From positions 1 through 64,000 of the forward strand of contig CAMHMJ010000013.1 in the NCBI GenBank assembly GCA_946186185.1: DNA of 64,000 nucleotides, read 5' to 3'. Origin of the DNA: an uncultured Treponema sp. (lineage in GTDB: Bacteria; Spirochaetota; Spirochaetia; Treponematales; Treponemataceae). This document shows, in pieces, positions 1-9,600 of this stretch. The notes under the pieces were generated by a model. That model was not told where the DNA came from and ran no database searches. It saw nothing but the letters and a program-made list of their open reading frames with translations. Position numbers and translations under genes: made by a program. How positions within the stretch are numbered: the stretch's first letter is position 1; every line of letters starts with the position of its first letter.

Positions 1-578
1 AACATGCGGGCAGAAACGTTCATTTTGTATCCGTGGGTAAGGTGACCACCGCAAGAGTAGTCGAGACCCATCAGTTTCTGGTTTCCAAAGCGCTTTCTGA
101 GCATATCGAACTGTTCGTCAGTCAAATCATTCAGCGATTTTACGCCAAGTTCTTCAAGAGTTGGTGTTTCTACCTTTGCAGAAAGGATTGCCCAGTATGC
201 AACCAGGTTTGTATCAGCACCAGAGTGTGGCTGAACGTATGCATAGTCTGCACCAAAAAGTGCTTCTGCTTCGTGAGCGGCAACATTTTCAACAGCGTCG
301 ATGTTTACACATCCGCCGTAGTAACGGTGCTCAGGATATCCTTCTGCATATTTATCAGTAAGAAGGTTTCCCATAGCAGCCTGTACGTTCAAAGAACAGT
401 AGTTTTCAGAAGCAACAAGCTTTAAGTGGCTTCTCTGGTTTTCAATTTCATTTACGATTGAAGCAGCAATATCCGGACCAACTGCAGCAACCTGCTGAAG
501 GTTTGCAACATAAGCGCACATTGCAGCGTTTGGCTTTCCATTACAGCTGGCCAAATATTCTTCCAATGGTGTTGACAT
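1..578 (-). CDS. glyA: Serine hydroxymethyltransferase, N-terminal part (runs off window start)
   Basis: Reverse complement from ATG at 578 (preceded by AAGGAGAC) reads MSTPLEEYLASCNGKPNAAMCAYVANLQQVAAVGPDIAASIVNEIENQRSHLKLVASENYCSLNVQAAMGNLLTDKYAEGYPEHRYYGGC..., with SHMT signatures LVASEN and TDKYAEGYPxxRYYGG. Confidence 0.93.
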   Translation of the reverse strand, partial: MSTPLEEYLASCNGKPNAAMCAYVANLQQVAAVGPDIAASIVNEIENQRSHLKLVASENYCSLNVQAAMGNLLTDKYAEGYPEHRYYGGCVNIDAVENVAAHEAEALFGADYAYVQPHSGADTNLVAYWAILSAKVETPTLEELGVKSLNDLTDEQFDMLRKRFGNQKLMGLDYSCGGHLTHGYKMNVSARM

Positions 579-662
579 AAATGTCTCCTTAATAACGTTT
601 ATAAAACTAAAAAAATCCCGCGGTTAGCGAAAATTTAGGTAATTTTACTTATTTACGCTGCT

Positions 663-1160
663 TTATTCAACAAGAATTTTATCTATTTCTGCGATGTAAA
701 GCTGGTGAAGGTCGCCGTTTGTGTAGTTTTTGTTAAAAGGCTCTTCTTCCATAAAGCCCCGTTTTTCCATCTTCTGGCTGAAAATCTTTTTGCAGATAAG
801 GACAAGACGGGCTTCCTTGAAATACGGAACTTCCTCGTAGTGTTCAACAGTAAGGTCTGCTTCCTTCACCTTGTCGATGTCGCGGCCCGATTTTGTTCCG
901 CACATCGAAAGCATTCGTTTGTATTCACTTTTGAAAAAACACAATGAAAATCTTTCCTGAGAATCTACGAATTCCTTTGTGTATCTGCTCTGACGGATGT
1001 AAACGGTTGCACACGGCTTGTTCCAGAAAACTCCAAGAGCGCCCCAGCTTGCCGTCATCATGTTTACCTTACCGTCTTTTTCGGCAGTAATCAGCGACCA
1101 TTCATCTCCAATCAGAGAAAATACATTTTCGTTCAGCTGTTCTGCAAGAATTTCTTTCAT
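663..1160 (-). CDS. Flavin reductase family protein
   Basis: 165 aa; N-terminus EWSLITAEKDGKVNMMTASWGALGVFWNKPCATVYIRQSRYTKEF typical of flavin reductase-like FMN-binding proteins. Confidence 0.8.
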   Translation of the reverse strand: MKEILAEQLNENVFSLIGDEWSLITAEKDGKVNMMTASWGALGVFWNKPCATVYIRQSRYTKEFVDSQERFSLCFFKSEYKRMLSMCGTKSGRDIDKVKEADLTVEHYEEVPYFKEARLVLICKKIFSQKMEKRGFMEEEPFNKNYTNGDLHQLYIAEIDKILVE

Positions 1161-1175
1161 AGTGTTTTCCTTTTT

Positions 1176-2576
1176 TTAGTTTTTAGCAGTTTTCCTTGAT
1201 TTTCCGTCGTTGTCTTCATCCGGTTCGTTAGAAAGCATTGCGTTTGTAAGGATTCCAAGAATAAGTGCACATGCAACTGTTCGGATTTCAACGGCACCGA
1301 AGGTCAAAACCATTCCGCCGACACCGGTGATAAAGATTACGGAAGCAACAAAGAGGTTTTTGTTCTTGTTCAAATCAACGTTCTGGAACATCTTGAAGCC
1401 GGAAACTGCGATAAAGCCGTAGAGGGCGATACATACGCCGCCCATTACGCAGTGAGGAATTGTTTCAAGAAGGGCAACAAGAGGGCTGATGAGGGAAACT
1501 ACGATACAGAGAACTGCACAGCCCCAGATTGAAATTGTAGAAGCGTTTCGTGTGATTGCAACGCAGCCGATAGATTCACCGTAAGTTGTGTTCGGACAGC
1601 CGCCGAAGAGGGTAGAGAACATTGTACCGAAACCGTCTCCCAAAAGTGTGCGTGTGAGACCTGGTTCTTTAAGAAGGTCCTGTCCAACGATTGAAGAAAG
1701 GTTTTTGTGATCTGCAAGGTGTTCTGCAAATACAACAAATGCAACCGGAACATAGCCGGTGAAGATTGTGATGAGGTATTTTACAAGAACGTCGTGTGGA
1801 ACATTTGCAAAGGCATCTTTTCCTGCAAGAAGGAAGGTGAATTTAGGGAGTGAAATGTATCCGCTGATGCTCTTGAAATCAAGTGAAGTAAGGGCGCCGT
1901 AATCGATTACCTTGAGGGCTTCGTTTTCTGTTGCGTATCCGATGAGGGCAAAAATTGAAGCAAGAACATAACCTGAAAGAATACCGATGATGAAAGGAAG
2001 AAGCTTTCCAACTTTCTTTCCGTAAGTTGAACAGAGCATTGTAACTGCAAGAGTGAAAAGCCCGCAGATGAGGGTGATGTTGTGGCTTCCGCCAAGAACG
2101 TTGCTTCTCATAAGGTCGCCAACTGCGTTTCCGGAAAGGCTCAATCCGATGATTGCAACTGTAGGTCCGATGATTACCGGCGGCATAAGTCTGTCAATCC
2201 ATTTTACGCCAAAGATTTTTACGATAAGAGCAATGATTACGTAAACAAGACCTGCCATTGCGGCACCGATGATAAGACCCCAGTATCCAACCTGTTCTGA
2301 AAGGTCAAGAACGGCAGCGCCCTGGAATGCACTGAACATTGAGCCGATGAAGGCGAAAGAACTTCCCAGGAAAACCGGGCTTGAACTTTTGGTGAAAAGC
2401 AGGTAGATAATTGTTCCGATACCTGCGCCAAAGAGGGCTGCCGAAGCAGAAAGATTGTGTCCTATAATTGCAGGAACAGCAATCGTTGCGGCCATAATTG
2501 CAAGAAGCTGCTGTGTAGCAAATGCAAAAACCTTCAAAAATCTCGGTCTGTCTTTAATTCCGTAGATCAAATCCAT
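1176..2576 (-). CDS. uraA: Uracil/xanthine permease (NCS2 family)
   Basis: 466 aa multi-TM; motifs FAFATQQLLAIMAATIAVPAIIG and GGCPNTTYGESIG typical of UraA-type NCS2 permeases. Confidence 0.9.
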   Translation of the reverse strand: MDLIYGIKDRPRFLKVFAFATQQLLAIMAATIAVPAIIGHNLSASAALFGAGIGTIIYLLFTKSSSPVFLGSSFAFIGSMFSAFQGAAVLDLSEQVGYWGLIIGAAMAGLVYVIIALIVKIFGVKWIDRLMPPVIIGPTVAIIGLSLSGNAVGDLMRSNVLGGSHNITLICGLFTLAVTMLCSTYGKKVGKLLPFIIGILSGYVLASIFALIGYATENEALKVIDYGALTSLDFKSISGYISLPKFTFLLAGKDAFANVPHDVLVKYLITIFTGYVPVAFVVFAEHLADHKNLSSIVGQDLLKEPGLTRTLLGDGFGTMFSTLFGGCPNTTYGESIGCVAITRNASTISIWGCAVLCIVVSLISPLVALLETIPHCVMGGVCIALYGFIAVSGFKMFQNVDLNKNKNLFVASVIFITGVGGMVLTFGAVEIRTVACALILGILTNAMLSNEPDEDNDGKSRKTAKN

Positions 2577-2754
2577 TTTTTTTTAACTCCTGTTTAATGG
2601 TGAAAATATCAAGTTTGAATTATTTTTATAAAACTCGAATTTTTGGTTAATAAATTATACGACTAAGAACGGAGACTTTCAAGAATTTAAATACCCAGAA
2701 TTTAAATGCCCAGCCCTATATAAAATACACTTCCGGGCCATAATCTGGGGTTTG

Positions 2755-4005
2755 CTATATTTCTTTCAGGGCTGCTTTAATTTCTTCTATATTAAATGAT
2801 GTTTTCTGTTTCTGTACTGCAAGAATTGCGGCCCGGTTTATTACGGATTCAATCTGGGCGCAGGAAAAGCCGTTAAAGAGAGAAGACAGGTTTTCAGAAG
2901 AAACACTTTCGTCAAATGATTTTCCGGCCAGGTACATATCGCAGAGCTTTTTTCTGGCATCTTTATCCGGATAAGGAACAGTGTATTTTGCGTCAAAGCG
3001 TCCCGGCCGGATAAGAGCCTCGTCTAAGGCGGCGCGGCTGTTGGTTGCGGCAACTACAATTATTCCAGGATTTGCTTCAAAGCCGTCCAGTTCATTTAAG
3101 AGGGCGGTAACAATCCGGGTATTTTCTGTTTCGATTGCAGAACCGGAATAATTTCTTTTTGTTCCGATTCCGTCAAATTCGTCGATAAAAACAATGCAGG
3201 GTGCTTTTCGCCGCGCCTTACTGAAGAGCAGCTTTACCTTCATTGGACCGATTGCCATAAACATGCTTTCAAAGTCTGTGGCCTTTGCGGGAATAAAGTT
3301 TACTTTTGCTTCACCTGCCAGAGCCCGGGCAAAAAGCGTTTTTCCGTTTCCCGGAGCCCCCTCTAAAAGAATGCCTTTCGGAAGTCGGATTCCCCGCTTT
3401 GCATATTCAGCCGGCGCCTTTAAAATCTGCACAATCTGAGAAAAATCGCTTTTAAGGTCGTCCATTCCTACGATGTCGCTGAATTTTACTCCGGTTTTGC
3501 GAACAACCTTAAAGGTATTGGGGCTTATGAACTTGAAGAAAACTGCGGCAATGATTCCGAAAAATACGATGTAGAACAGGGCGTCGAAAATCAGCGAAAA
3601 GATTTCTTCCGAGCTTTTTTCTTCCTTCACTTTAACGCCCTGTAAAAGCAGCCGCTCCTTCAGGTCGCTTGAACCCGGGTTTTCAGTTTTGAAGACCTTG
3701 TTCCCGGCGCTAGAAAGGTTTGCTGCATCCGGGGTGCCGGTTTCCGGGCTTGAGCTTTGTGCTTCCAGGGAACTGTTTCCAGTGTTGCAATTTTTGATGT
3801 TAAATAGAAGAATCTTGTCTTTTATGGTTACCCTGTCGATTTTTCCGCTTTCAAGAAGCCCGATAAAATCAGAATAAGGCATGGATTCGCTTTTTCCAAA
3901 TATTCCGGAAGATACGGAATCCGGAAGAAGCAGAAATACGCACGCCGCCACACAGAGGATCGCGGTCAAAAGTGGAATAATTTTTTTTGTCCTGATTTTT
4001 TTCAT
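2755..4005 (-). CDS. FtsH-like membrane AAA+ ATPase lacking the M41 peptidase domain
   Basis: 416 aa; N-terminal TM and MPYSDFIGLLESGKIDRVTI domain, Walker A GAPGNGKT, Walker B CIVFIDEFD, SRH RPGRFD; ORF ends right after the AAA lid with no HEXXH. Confidence 0.82.
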   Translation of the reverse strand: MKKIRTKKIIPLLTAILCVAACVFLLLPDSVSSGIFGKSESMPYSDFIGLLESGKIDRVTIKDKILLFNIKNCNTGNSSLEAQSSSPETGTPDAANLSSAGNKVFKTENPGSSDLKERLLLQGVKVKEEKSSEEIFSLIFDALFYIVFFGIIAAVFFKFISPNTFKVVRKTGVKFSDIVGMDDLKSDFSQIVQILKAPAEYAKRGIRLPKGILLEGAPGNGKTLFARALAGEAKVNFIPAKATDFESMFMAIGPMKVKLLFSKARRKAPCIVFIDEFDGIGTKRNYSGSAIETENTRIVTALLNELDGFEANPGIIVVAATNSRAALDEALIRPGRFDAKYTVPYPDKDARKKLCDMYLAGKSFDESVSSENLSSLFNGFSCAQIESVINRAAILAVQKQKTSFNIEEIKAALKEI

Positions 4006-4124
4006 TTTGCGAATCCCCTGTTATTTGTTCCCTGAGTTTTGTCGGCAAGAGAGAAACGGAATGTTTGCTTACTGCCCCGGGAGGGCTTTCTAAACTTTTT
4101 TGTTTCTGCCGGCCAGTCTGTTTT

Positions 4125-5075
4125 TTACAGGCCTTTTCCTTCGTCGATTCCCATGCGGATGTTCAGGCACTGAACGGCTGCTCCGGAAGCGCCTTTTCCA
4201 AGGTTATCAAAGCGGCTTGTGATTACGATTCTTTCGTCATTTCCGTAAACAAAAATCTGCATATTGTTGGTACCGGCCAGGGTGTTTGCAGGAATAAACT
4301 GTTCCGGAAGAACGCCTTCTCCCATAAACGGCGGAACTGTTACAAAATTTGAGCCGGAAGCCTTGTAGTGCTCAAAAAGAGCGTCCCGAACCTGAACTGC
4401 CGTTACCTTTTTTGGAAGAAGTCTTGTGTGAAGGGCAACAGTTACAGTCATTCCCTGGAAGTAGTCGCATACATAAGGCATAAAAATCGGTTCGTATTCA
4501 AGACCGCTGATTTTCTTCATCTCTGGAAGGTGCTTGTGCATCTGGGTAAGGGCGTAAAGCCGCGGAGAATTCAGTCCTTCGTCCCTTCCTTCTGCTTCAT
4601 ACTGAGCAATTGCTTTTTTTCCTGCTCCCGAATATCCGCTTACTGCGTGAACAGTTACCGGGTAGTCCTTCGGCATGATTCCAGCCTTCACAAGAGGGTA
4701 GGCGATTGCAATAAAGCCCGAAGCGTAGCAGCCCGGAACCGCAATTCTGTTTGATTTCTGAATTTTTTCCCTGAAAGAAGCGTCCAGCTCCGGAAAACCG
4801 TATGCCCAGTCCGGGTTTGTGCGGTGCGCCGTAGAAGCGTCGATAATTACAGTGTTCGGGTTTGTGCAGAGCTCTGCGCTTTCAATTGCCGCAGCATCCG
4901 GAAGGCACAAAAAAGTGTAATCCGAAGCATTTATCATTTTTGCCTTTTCAACCGGATCCTTTCGTTTGTCTTCATCGATCTGAAGAATTTCGATATCGTC
5001 TCTTTTGCTGAATCTTTCAAAAATCTTAAGTCCGGTAGTACCTTCTTTTCCGTCTATAAAAACTTTCACTGCCAT
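4125..5075 (-). CDS. argC: N-acetyl-gamma-glutamyl-phosphate reductase (type 2)
   Basis: 316 aa; MAVKVFIDGKEGTTGLKIFERF and AVPGCYASGFIAIAYPL around the catalytic Cys. Confidence 0.92.
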   Translation of the reverse strand: MAVKVFIDGKEGTTGLKIFERFSKRDDIEILQIDEDKRKDPVEKAKMINASDYTFLCLPDAAAIESAELCTNPNTVIIDASTAHRTNPDWAYGFPELDASFREKIQKSNRIAVPGCYASGFIAIAYPLVKAGIMPKDYPVTVHAVSGYSGAGKKAIAQYEAEGRDEGLNSPRLYALTQMHKHLPEMKKISGLEYEPIFMPYVCDYFQGMTVTVALHTRLLPKKVTAVQVRDALFEHYKASGSNFVTVPPFMGEGVLPEQFIPANTLAGTNNMQIFVYGNDERIVITSRFDNLGKGASGAAVQCLNIRMGIDEGKGL

Positions 5076-5237
5076 TATGGTTCTCCTGAGTGCGGCCGCT
5101 TGAGGCCTGTTAATAGTATGCCTAATATAGCGAAAAGTTGTGTTTTTGGGAATTCGTTTGTGATTTTTTGGAGGGACAGCTTGATTCCAGTCTACTGCTG
5201 TCCCTGGCTGAAGCAGCCTTATTTCTCCCTGAAATCC

Positions 5238-6206
5238 TTAGGAGTTTTCGGTGTTCAGTTCTTTTACCTGTTCAACAGTGAGATTGGTAAATTGAGAAAC
5301 TTTTTCAATCGGCATGCCATCTTTTAATAGATTGATGGCAATTTCCCGAGAAGATTCTGCAATGCCTTCAGAACGGCCACGTTCAAGTCCTTCTTCAATT
5401 CCTTTCTGAGTTGCCACATACAGCCTTGTTTTTTCATCAGAAACGTGCATCCAGTAGCGGCTTTCGTGGTACCAGTTTGCTTCGTCCTGACTGACATGAT
5501 CTAGAACTGTAAATGCCATAGAAATCCCCCTGTTTTGTTTCGCTAATTTCTGAATGTATTCCTGTTTTTCAGGATTCGCTCCGTACAAGAAGAATTTACC
5601 CCACATTTGGGCCGGTGTCAATGAATCAATATCGTCTGAGATTTTGGCAATTTTTGGAAGCTCCATAAAAATCACGTTCATTGTGCCGGAAATTCGGCGG
5701 CCATTTTCGTTCCGAAGGAGATAATGGTTCACGGAGTTTTCTTCATCCTTATCAAAGATAAAATTCAGCACAGAAATCTGAAATACTTCGGGAATATCAA
5801 GCCAGGCTGAACCTTTCGGCGTGTAGTGATTCAAAAGGTGGGCTACATGGTATTCAGCCCGCTTTCCGTAGTCTGAAGAATCGTTTCTGCCCTGCATTTC
5901 AATGTTTGCAATTTTGCCGTCCACCTTGCAATTGATGTCGAACTCGCTCTGCTTGTCGGAAATCGCCTCGCCGGAAAGCTCGTTGGGCTGCAAAACTACA
6001 TCGGTGACTGGCTTTCCGATTAAGTCGCACAAAAAACAGGTTAGCGCCTGGTGGGACTCTTCAGAATCAGTGGTAAACAAGATTTTAAAAATCGGGTCGA
6101 TACAGGGATTTAAAAGGGCTGTTGGGAATGGGCGCAAAGTTGGCTTCAGCGGTTTTGAAGGTTGAACCGAAGACGAGGTCTGCGGTGTAAAAGTCTGAGT
6201 ATTCAT
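5238..6206 (-). CDS. Rpn family recombination-promoting nuclease / PD-(D/E)XK transposase-like protein, copy 1
   Basis: FDINCKVDGKIANIEMQGRNDSSDYGKRAEYHVAHLL PDDEXK-like core. Start set at MNTQTFTP by comparison with the paralogue at 29228-30124. Confidence 0.85.
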   Translation of the reverse strand: MNTQTFTPQTSSSVQPSKPLKPTLRPFPTALLNPCIDPIFKILFTTDSEESHQALTCFLCDLIGKPVTDVVLQPNELSGEAISDKQSEFDINCKVDGKIANIEMQGRNDSSDYGKRAEYHVAHLLNHYTPKGSAWLDIPEVFQISVLNFIFDKDEENSVNHYLLRNENGRRISGTMNVIFMELPKIAKISDDIDSLTPAQMWGKFFLYGANPEKQEYIQKLAKQNRGISMAFTVLDHVSQDEANWYHESRYWMHVSDEKTRLYVATQKGIEEGLERGRSEGIAESSREIAINLLKDGMPIEKVSQFTNLTVEQVKELNTENS

Positions 6207-6662
6207 AAGTGCTCCGAAAAATTGGATAAAGACACGACTGTGCCTTAAGTCCAACTGCCAATTTCAGAAGACCTGTGGTAAAACCCGTGCAGCGCAAAAA
6301 AAATGGTCGGGGAATTGCCGGATAATAAATAGTTAATCGAAGCGTTCGTGTAGAAGCACACGGCCTCGTTACGCACTATCCGCAACCGGCAATTAAAATT
6401 GGAATTTAAGAAAGCAACTGCAACTTTTACTTACTCAAAATTACTTACATTTTTGTTCGTAATCAAGAGAAATCTATTAAGTTTTTAAAAAATTTGCTTT
6501 TTCTCCAAACTGTGCGATAATGACTGTGTATGTCTGCGGTTTTAGATTGGAATTAGTCTGTCTGCATTCTCGCCCTTCATCATAAAAAGTGTAAGAAACC
6601 GTGAAATTTCGCCGAAATATATAGAAGAGAAGTATAGTCAGTTTTTTACAAGGGGGGCAAAT

Positions 6663-9600
6663 ATGAAAAAAAATGTATTCTCAATTTTCTCAATACTCTC
6701 AGTATTGGCTTTTTTGGTAACCGGTCTTTTCACTTCCTGTGAAGTCGGTCTTGGTGAAGCGGTAGATACCTATCCGCCAACTCTCACTCTGGATTACCCG
6801 GCTAACGATGGTATTACGGTAATGAATACCTTCCAGATGCGCGGTGAAGCAAAGGATGAAACCTATGTTAAAACCGTTGAGGTAATTGTAAAAACTATTC
6901 CTAAATCCAATAAGGAAGAAAGCACTGTTCTTCAGAAATATCTTGCTGAAGTTGATACCAAGGCTAAAACCTGGTCCTGTTCAATTAACAACAAGGATGA
7001 CGCCGGAAATTTTGAAATTCCTGACGGAGAATACACTTTCCAGATGATTTGTACCGACTCATCTGACCGTACAACTGAACTTTCCCGCGTATACAAAATC
7101 GATAACACTGCCCCTGTTGTCGTATTGAAGCGCCCTGGTCTTGATGACAGTTACGGACGAACAATCAAAGTAACTGGTGATATTTCCGATGAAAACGAAC
7201 TTTCTGCCCTTTATTTTACTGCCTACCGAAATAAGGGAACAGAAGACGCTCCTGAATTTGAATTAATCGGAACTCAGAAATATGAAAATATCTCCGGTGT
7301 CGGACTTGAACTTATCGTTGGACGCTATTTTGATTCTGAAGACGGTTTAAGCGACAGCGAAATCGCTCAGAAAAAGATTTACGATGCATATTATGACTCA
7401 ACTGTGGGAGGAACACAGAATTTCTACTGTATGGTAGAGGTTGCCGACAGCGCAAAAGAATATCGTGGAAACCTTAAAAGTACCACTGCAGCTTCCCCGG
7501 CTGCAACGCTTTCAGATGCACTGGCACCTGCAGGCGGAACTTACGAAGGTGAAGTAAGCGGAAACCTTTCAACCTGCTATTATCTTTACAGCTCAATCTA
7601 TGATGATATTTACTCAAAAAATGGATTTAACATCACCAACAGTGATCTTGTTTCCATTTATAACGGTTCTTTCACTGAAACCAGCAAGGTAAAGATTGCT
7701 AATGTAAAGGAAACCCTTGAAAAGTATGCAATTAATACTTCAGCAATTTCAGCAAGTGTTTCATCCTTCAGCTTGAACCCGGATAACTCTCCGCGCTTTA
7801 AGGTTCTTGGTCTTGGAGACGCTTCAAATGTAAAGTCAGTTATTAAAAACAGCGATATCAACATTGAAATTTCCCAGGGACGAGACGGAATTTCCCTTCG
7901 TTCAAACAGTATCAGGGTTGAATTGCAGGAAGCAGAGGCTCTTGCAAACGGAACCTACAAGAAAACTGGCAACAATATTGTACTTCTTGAATCTTACAAC
8001 AAATATACAGAAATGCTTTCTTCCGACGATGCTTCTGAAGCAAGAAAGGGTGAACTTTACAAAACCTACTGGACTTCACTGAAGAAGGATGAAGATAACG
8101 TATTTAACGATGAAGCCACAAAAATTACATTTGGTATTGAGTTAAACGGTCTTTCTCCATTAAGCGAAGTTTATAAAACCGGAAAAAAATACTATGTAAG
8201 CGTAGAAGGCTGCGACTACGAAGACAACGAAATTGAATCTGCTGCATCGGATTACATTCTTGCATTCCAGAACGGTTCTGCCCCGATTATCAATGTCACC
8301 GGCGGAACAGAAGACAACTCCGTTCAGAGAACCCCTGTGGATTTCTCTACCAGCCGCTCACTTTCTGTTTCTGGTGCTCCGATTTTCAATTATTCTGGAA
8401 CTCTTGATTCTGACTCAGGTATCGAAGATCTTAAAGTCTTCTATTACATAACTGTAAAAGACGAAAAACCTGCAAAGGGTGAAACTGTTAAAACCTGGTC
8501 AACAAAGAAAGAGGACTATGCAGACAGAACCGCTGTAATTACAGAAAATACAGATTCTTCTGTTGAAGTTCCTTTCCTCTGGAGTCTTGAAATTCCTGAA
8601 GGAAGCGAAGATTTTGCAGAGCTCTATGAAATGGCTCAGGCAGACGGCAAGGATCTTTCTGACGGACTTTACCTGTATACAATTTACTTCTACGGCTATG
8701 ACGGAAGCCAGAAAACTTCAACTGTAAGCCAGCGTGTTCATGTTGATACTCAGAAGCCAGTAGTTACCATGGATGGTGTTACTCCTCTTGTAGAATATGA
8801 GGAAGCATCTGACCTTCCGTACGAAGACATGGCTATAAAAACTGATTATGTTAACGGAACTGTTACATTCAAAGGAACTGTAAGTGATAACTACACCCTC
8901 AACAATACAATTGCCCGGGCATATCTTTTAGAGGCAGACGGAACTAAAACTTCTGAGACAGCCTTTGCAACTGAAGAATTTGGTGATTCAATGTCCTTCT
9001 CATTCGTGGTAGATACTTCCAGCGTAACAGAGCCGAAGGACATGCTTGTTGAAATTGAATCAACCGATAAAGCAGGAAACACGGGCGATGTTGTTACAAA
9101 AAAAGTCCGCATCGACCAGCGTACCGATGAACCTCGCTTTATTCCTTCCAATGCAGACAAGACAATTCTTGATGTTACAAAACTGAACGAAAGTACAAAC
9201 ATGTTCGGAAAAACCAGCAACAACAAAATCATGGGTACCGTAACCGATGATGATGGAGTATGGGGCTGGCAGGCATATTATTCAGCCGGAACTTCAGAGC
9301 AGACTGCAAGCGAATGGAAGCTCTTTGCTTCAAACACAGGTATTGAATCAACTTCTGCAAATATTACCGTAGATCTTTCAAAAATTTCCGGATTTACTGA
9401 AGGCATTTATAAAATCAAAATTGAAGTAAAGGATATTGTAAAGGGTAAAGGAGCCGTTGCAAATTCTCAGGTTACTTCTTCTGATGAATTCTTTATTGCC
9501 ATCGACGAAGCCGCTCCTGCTCTTACCATTACAACTGAACAGAACTCTTATGTAAGCGGGACTGAAGGTGCTACCGTTAAGGGAAAAATCAGCGACGGAA

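Noticed and set aside
33-425. + strand ORFs at 33-425 and 161-361
   Set aside because: Antisense to the clear glyA coding sequence on the - strand.
5238-6206. Active transposon with terminal repeats around Rpn copy 1
   Set aside because: Only the start-proximal upstream block is shared with copy 2; I could not find matching terminal inverted repeats or target duplications.
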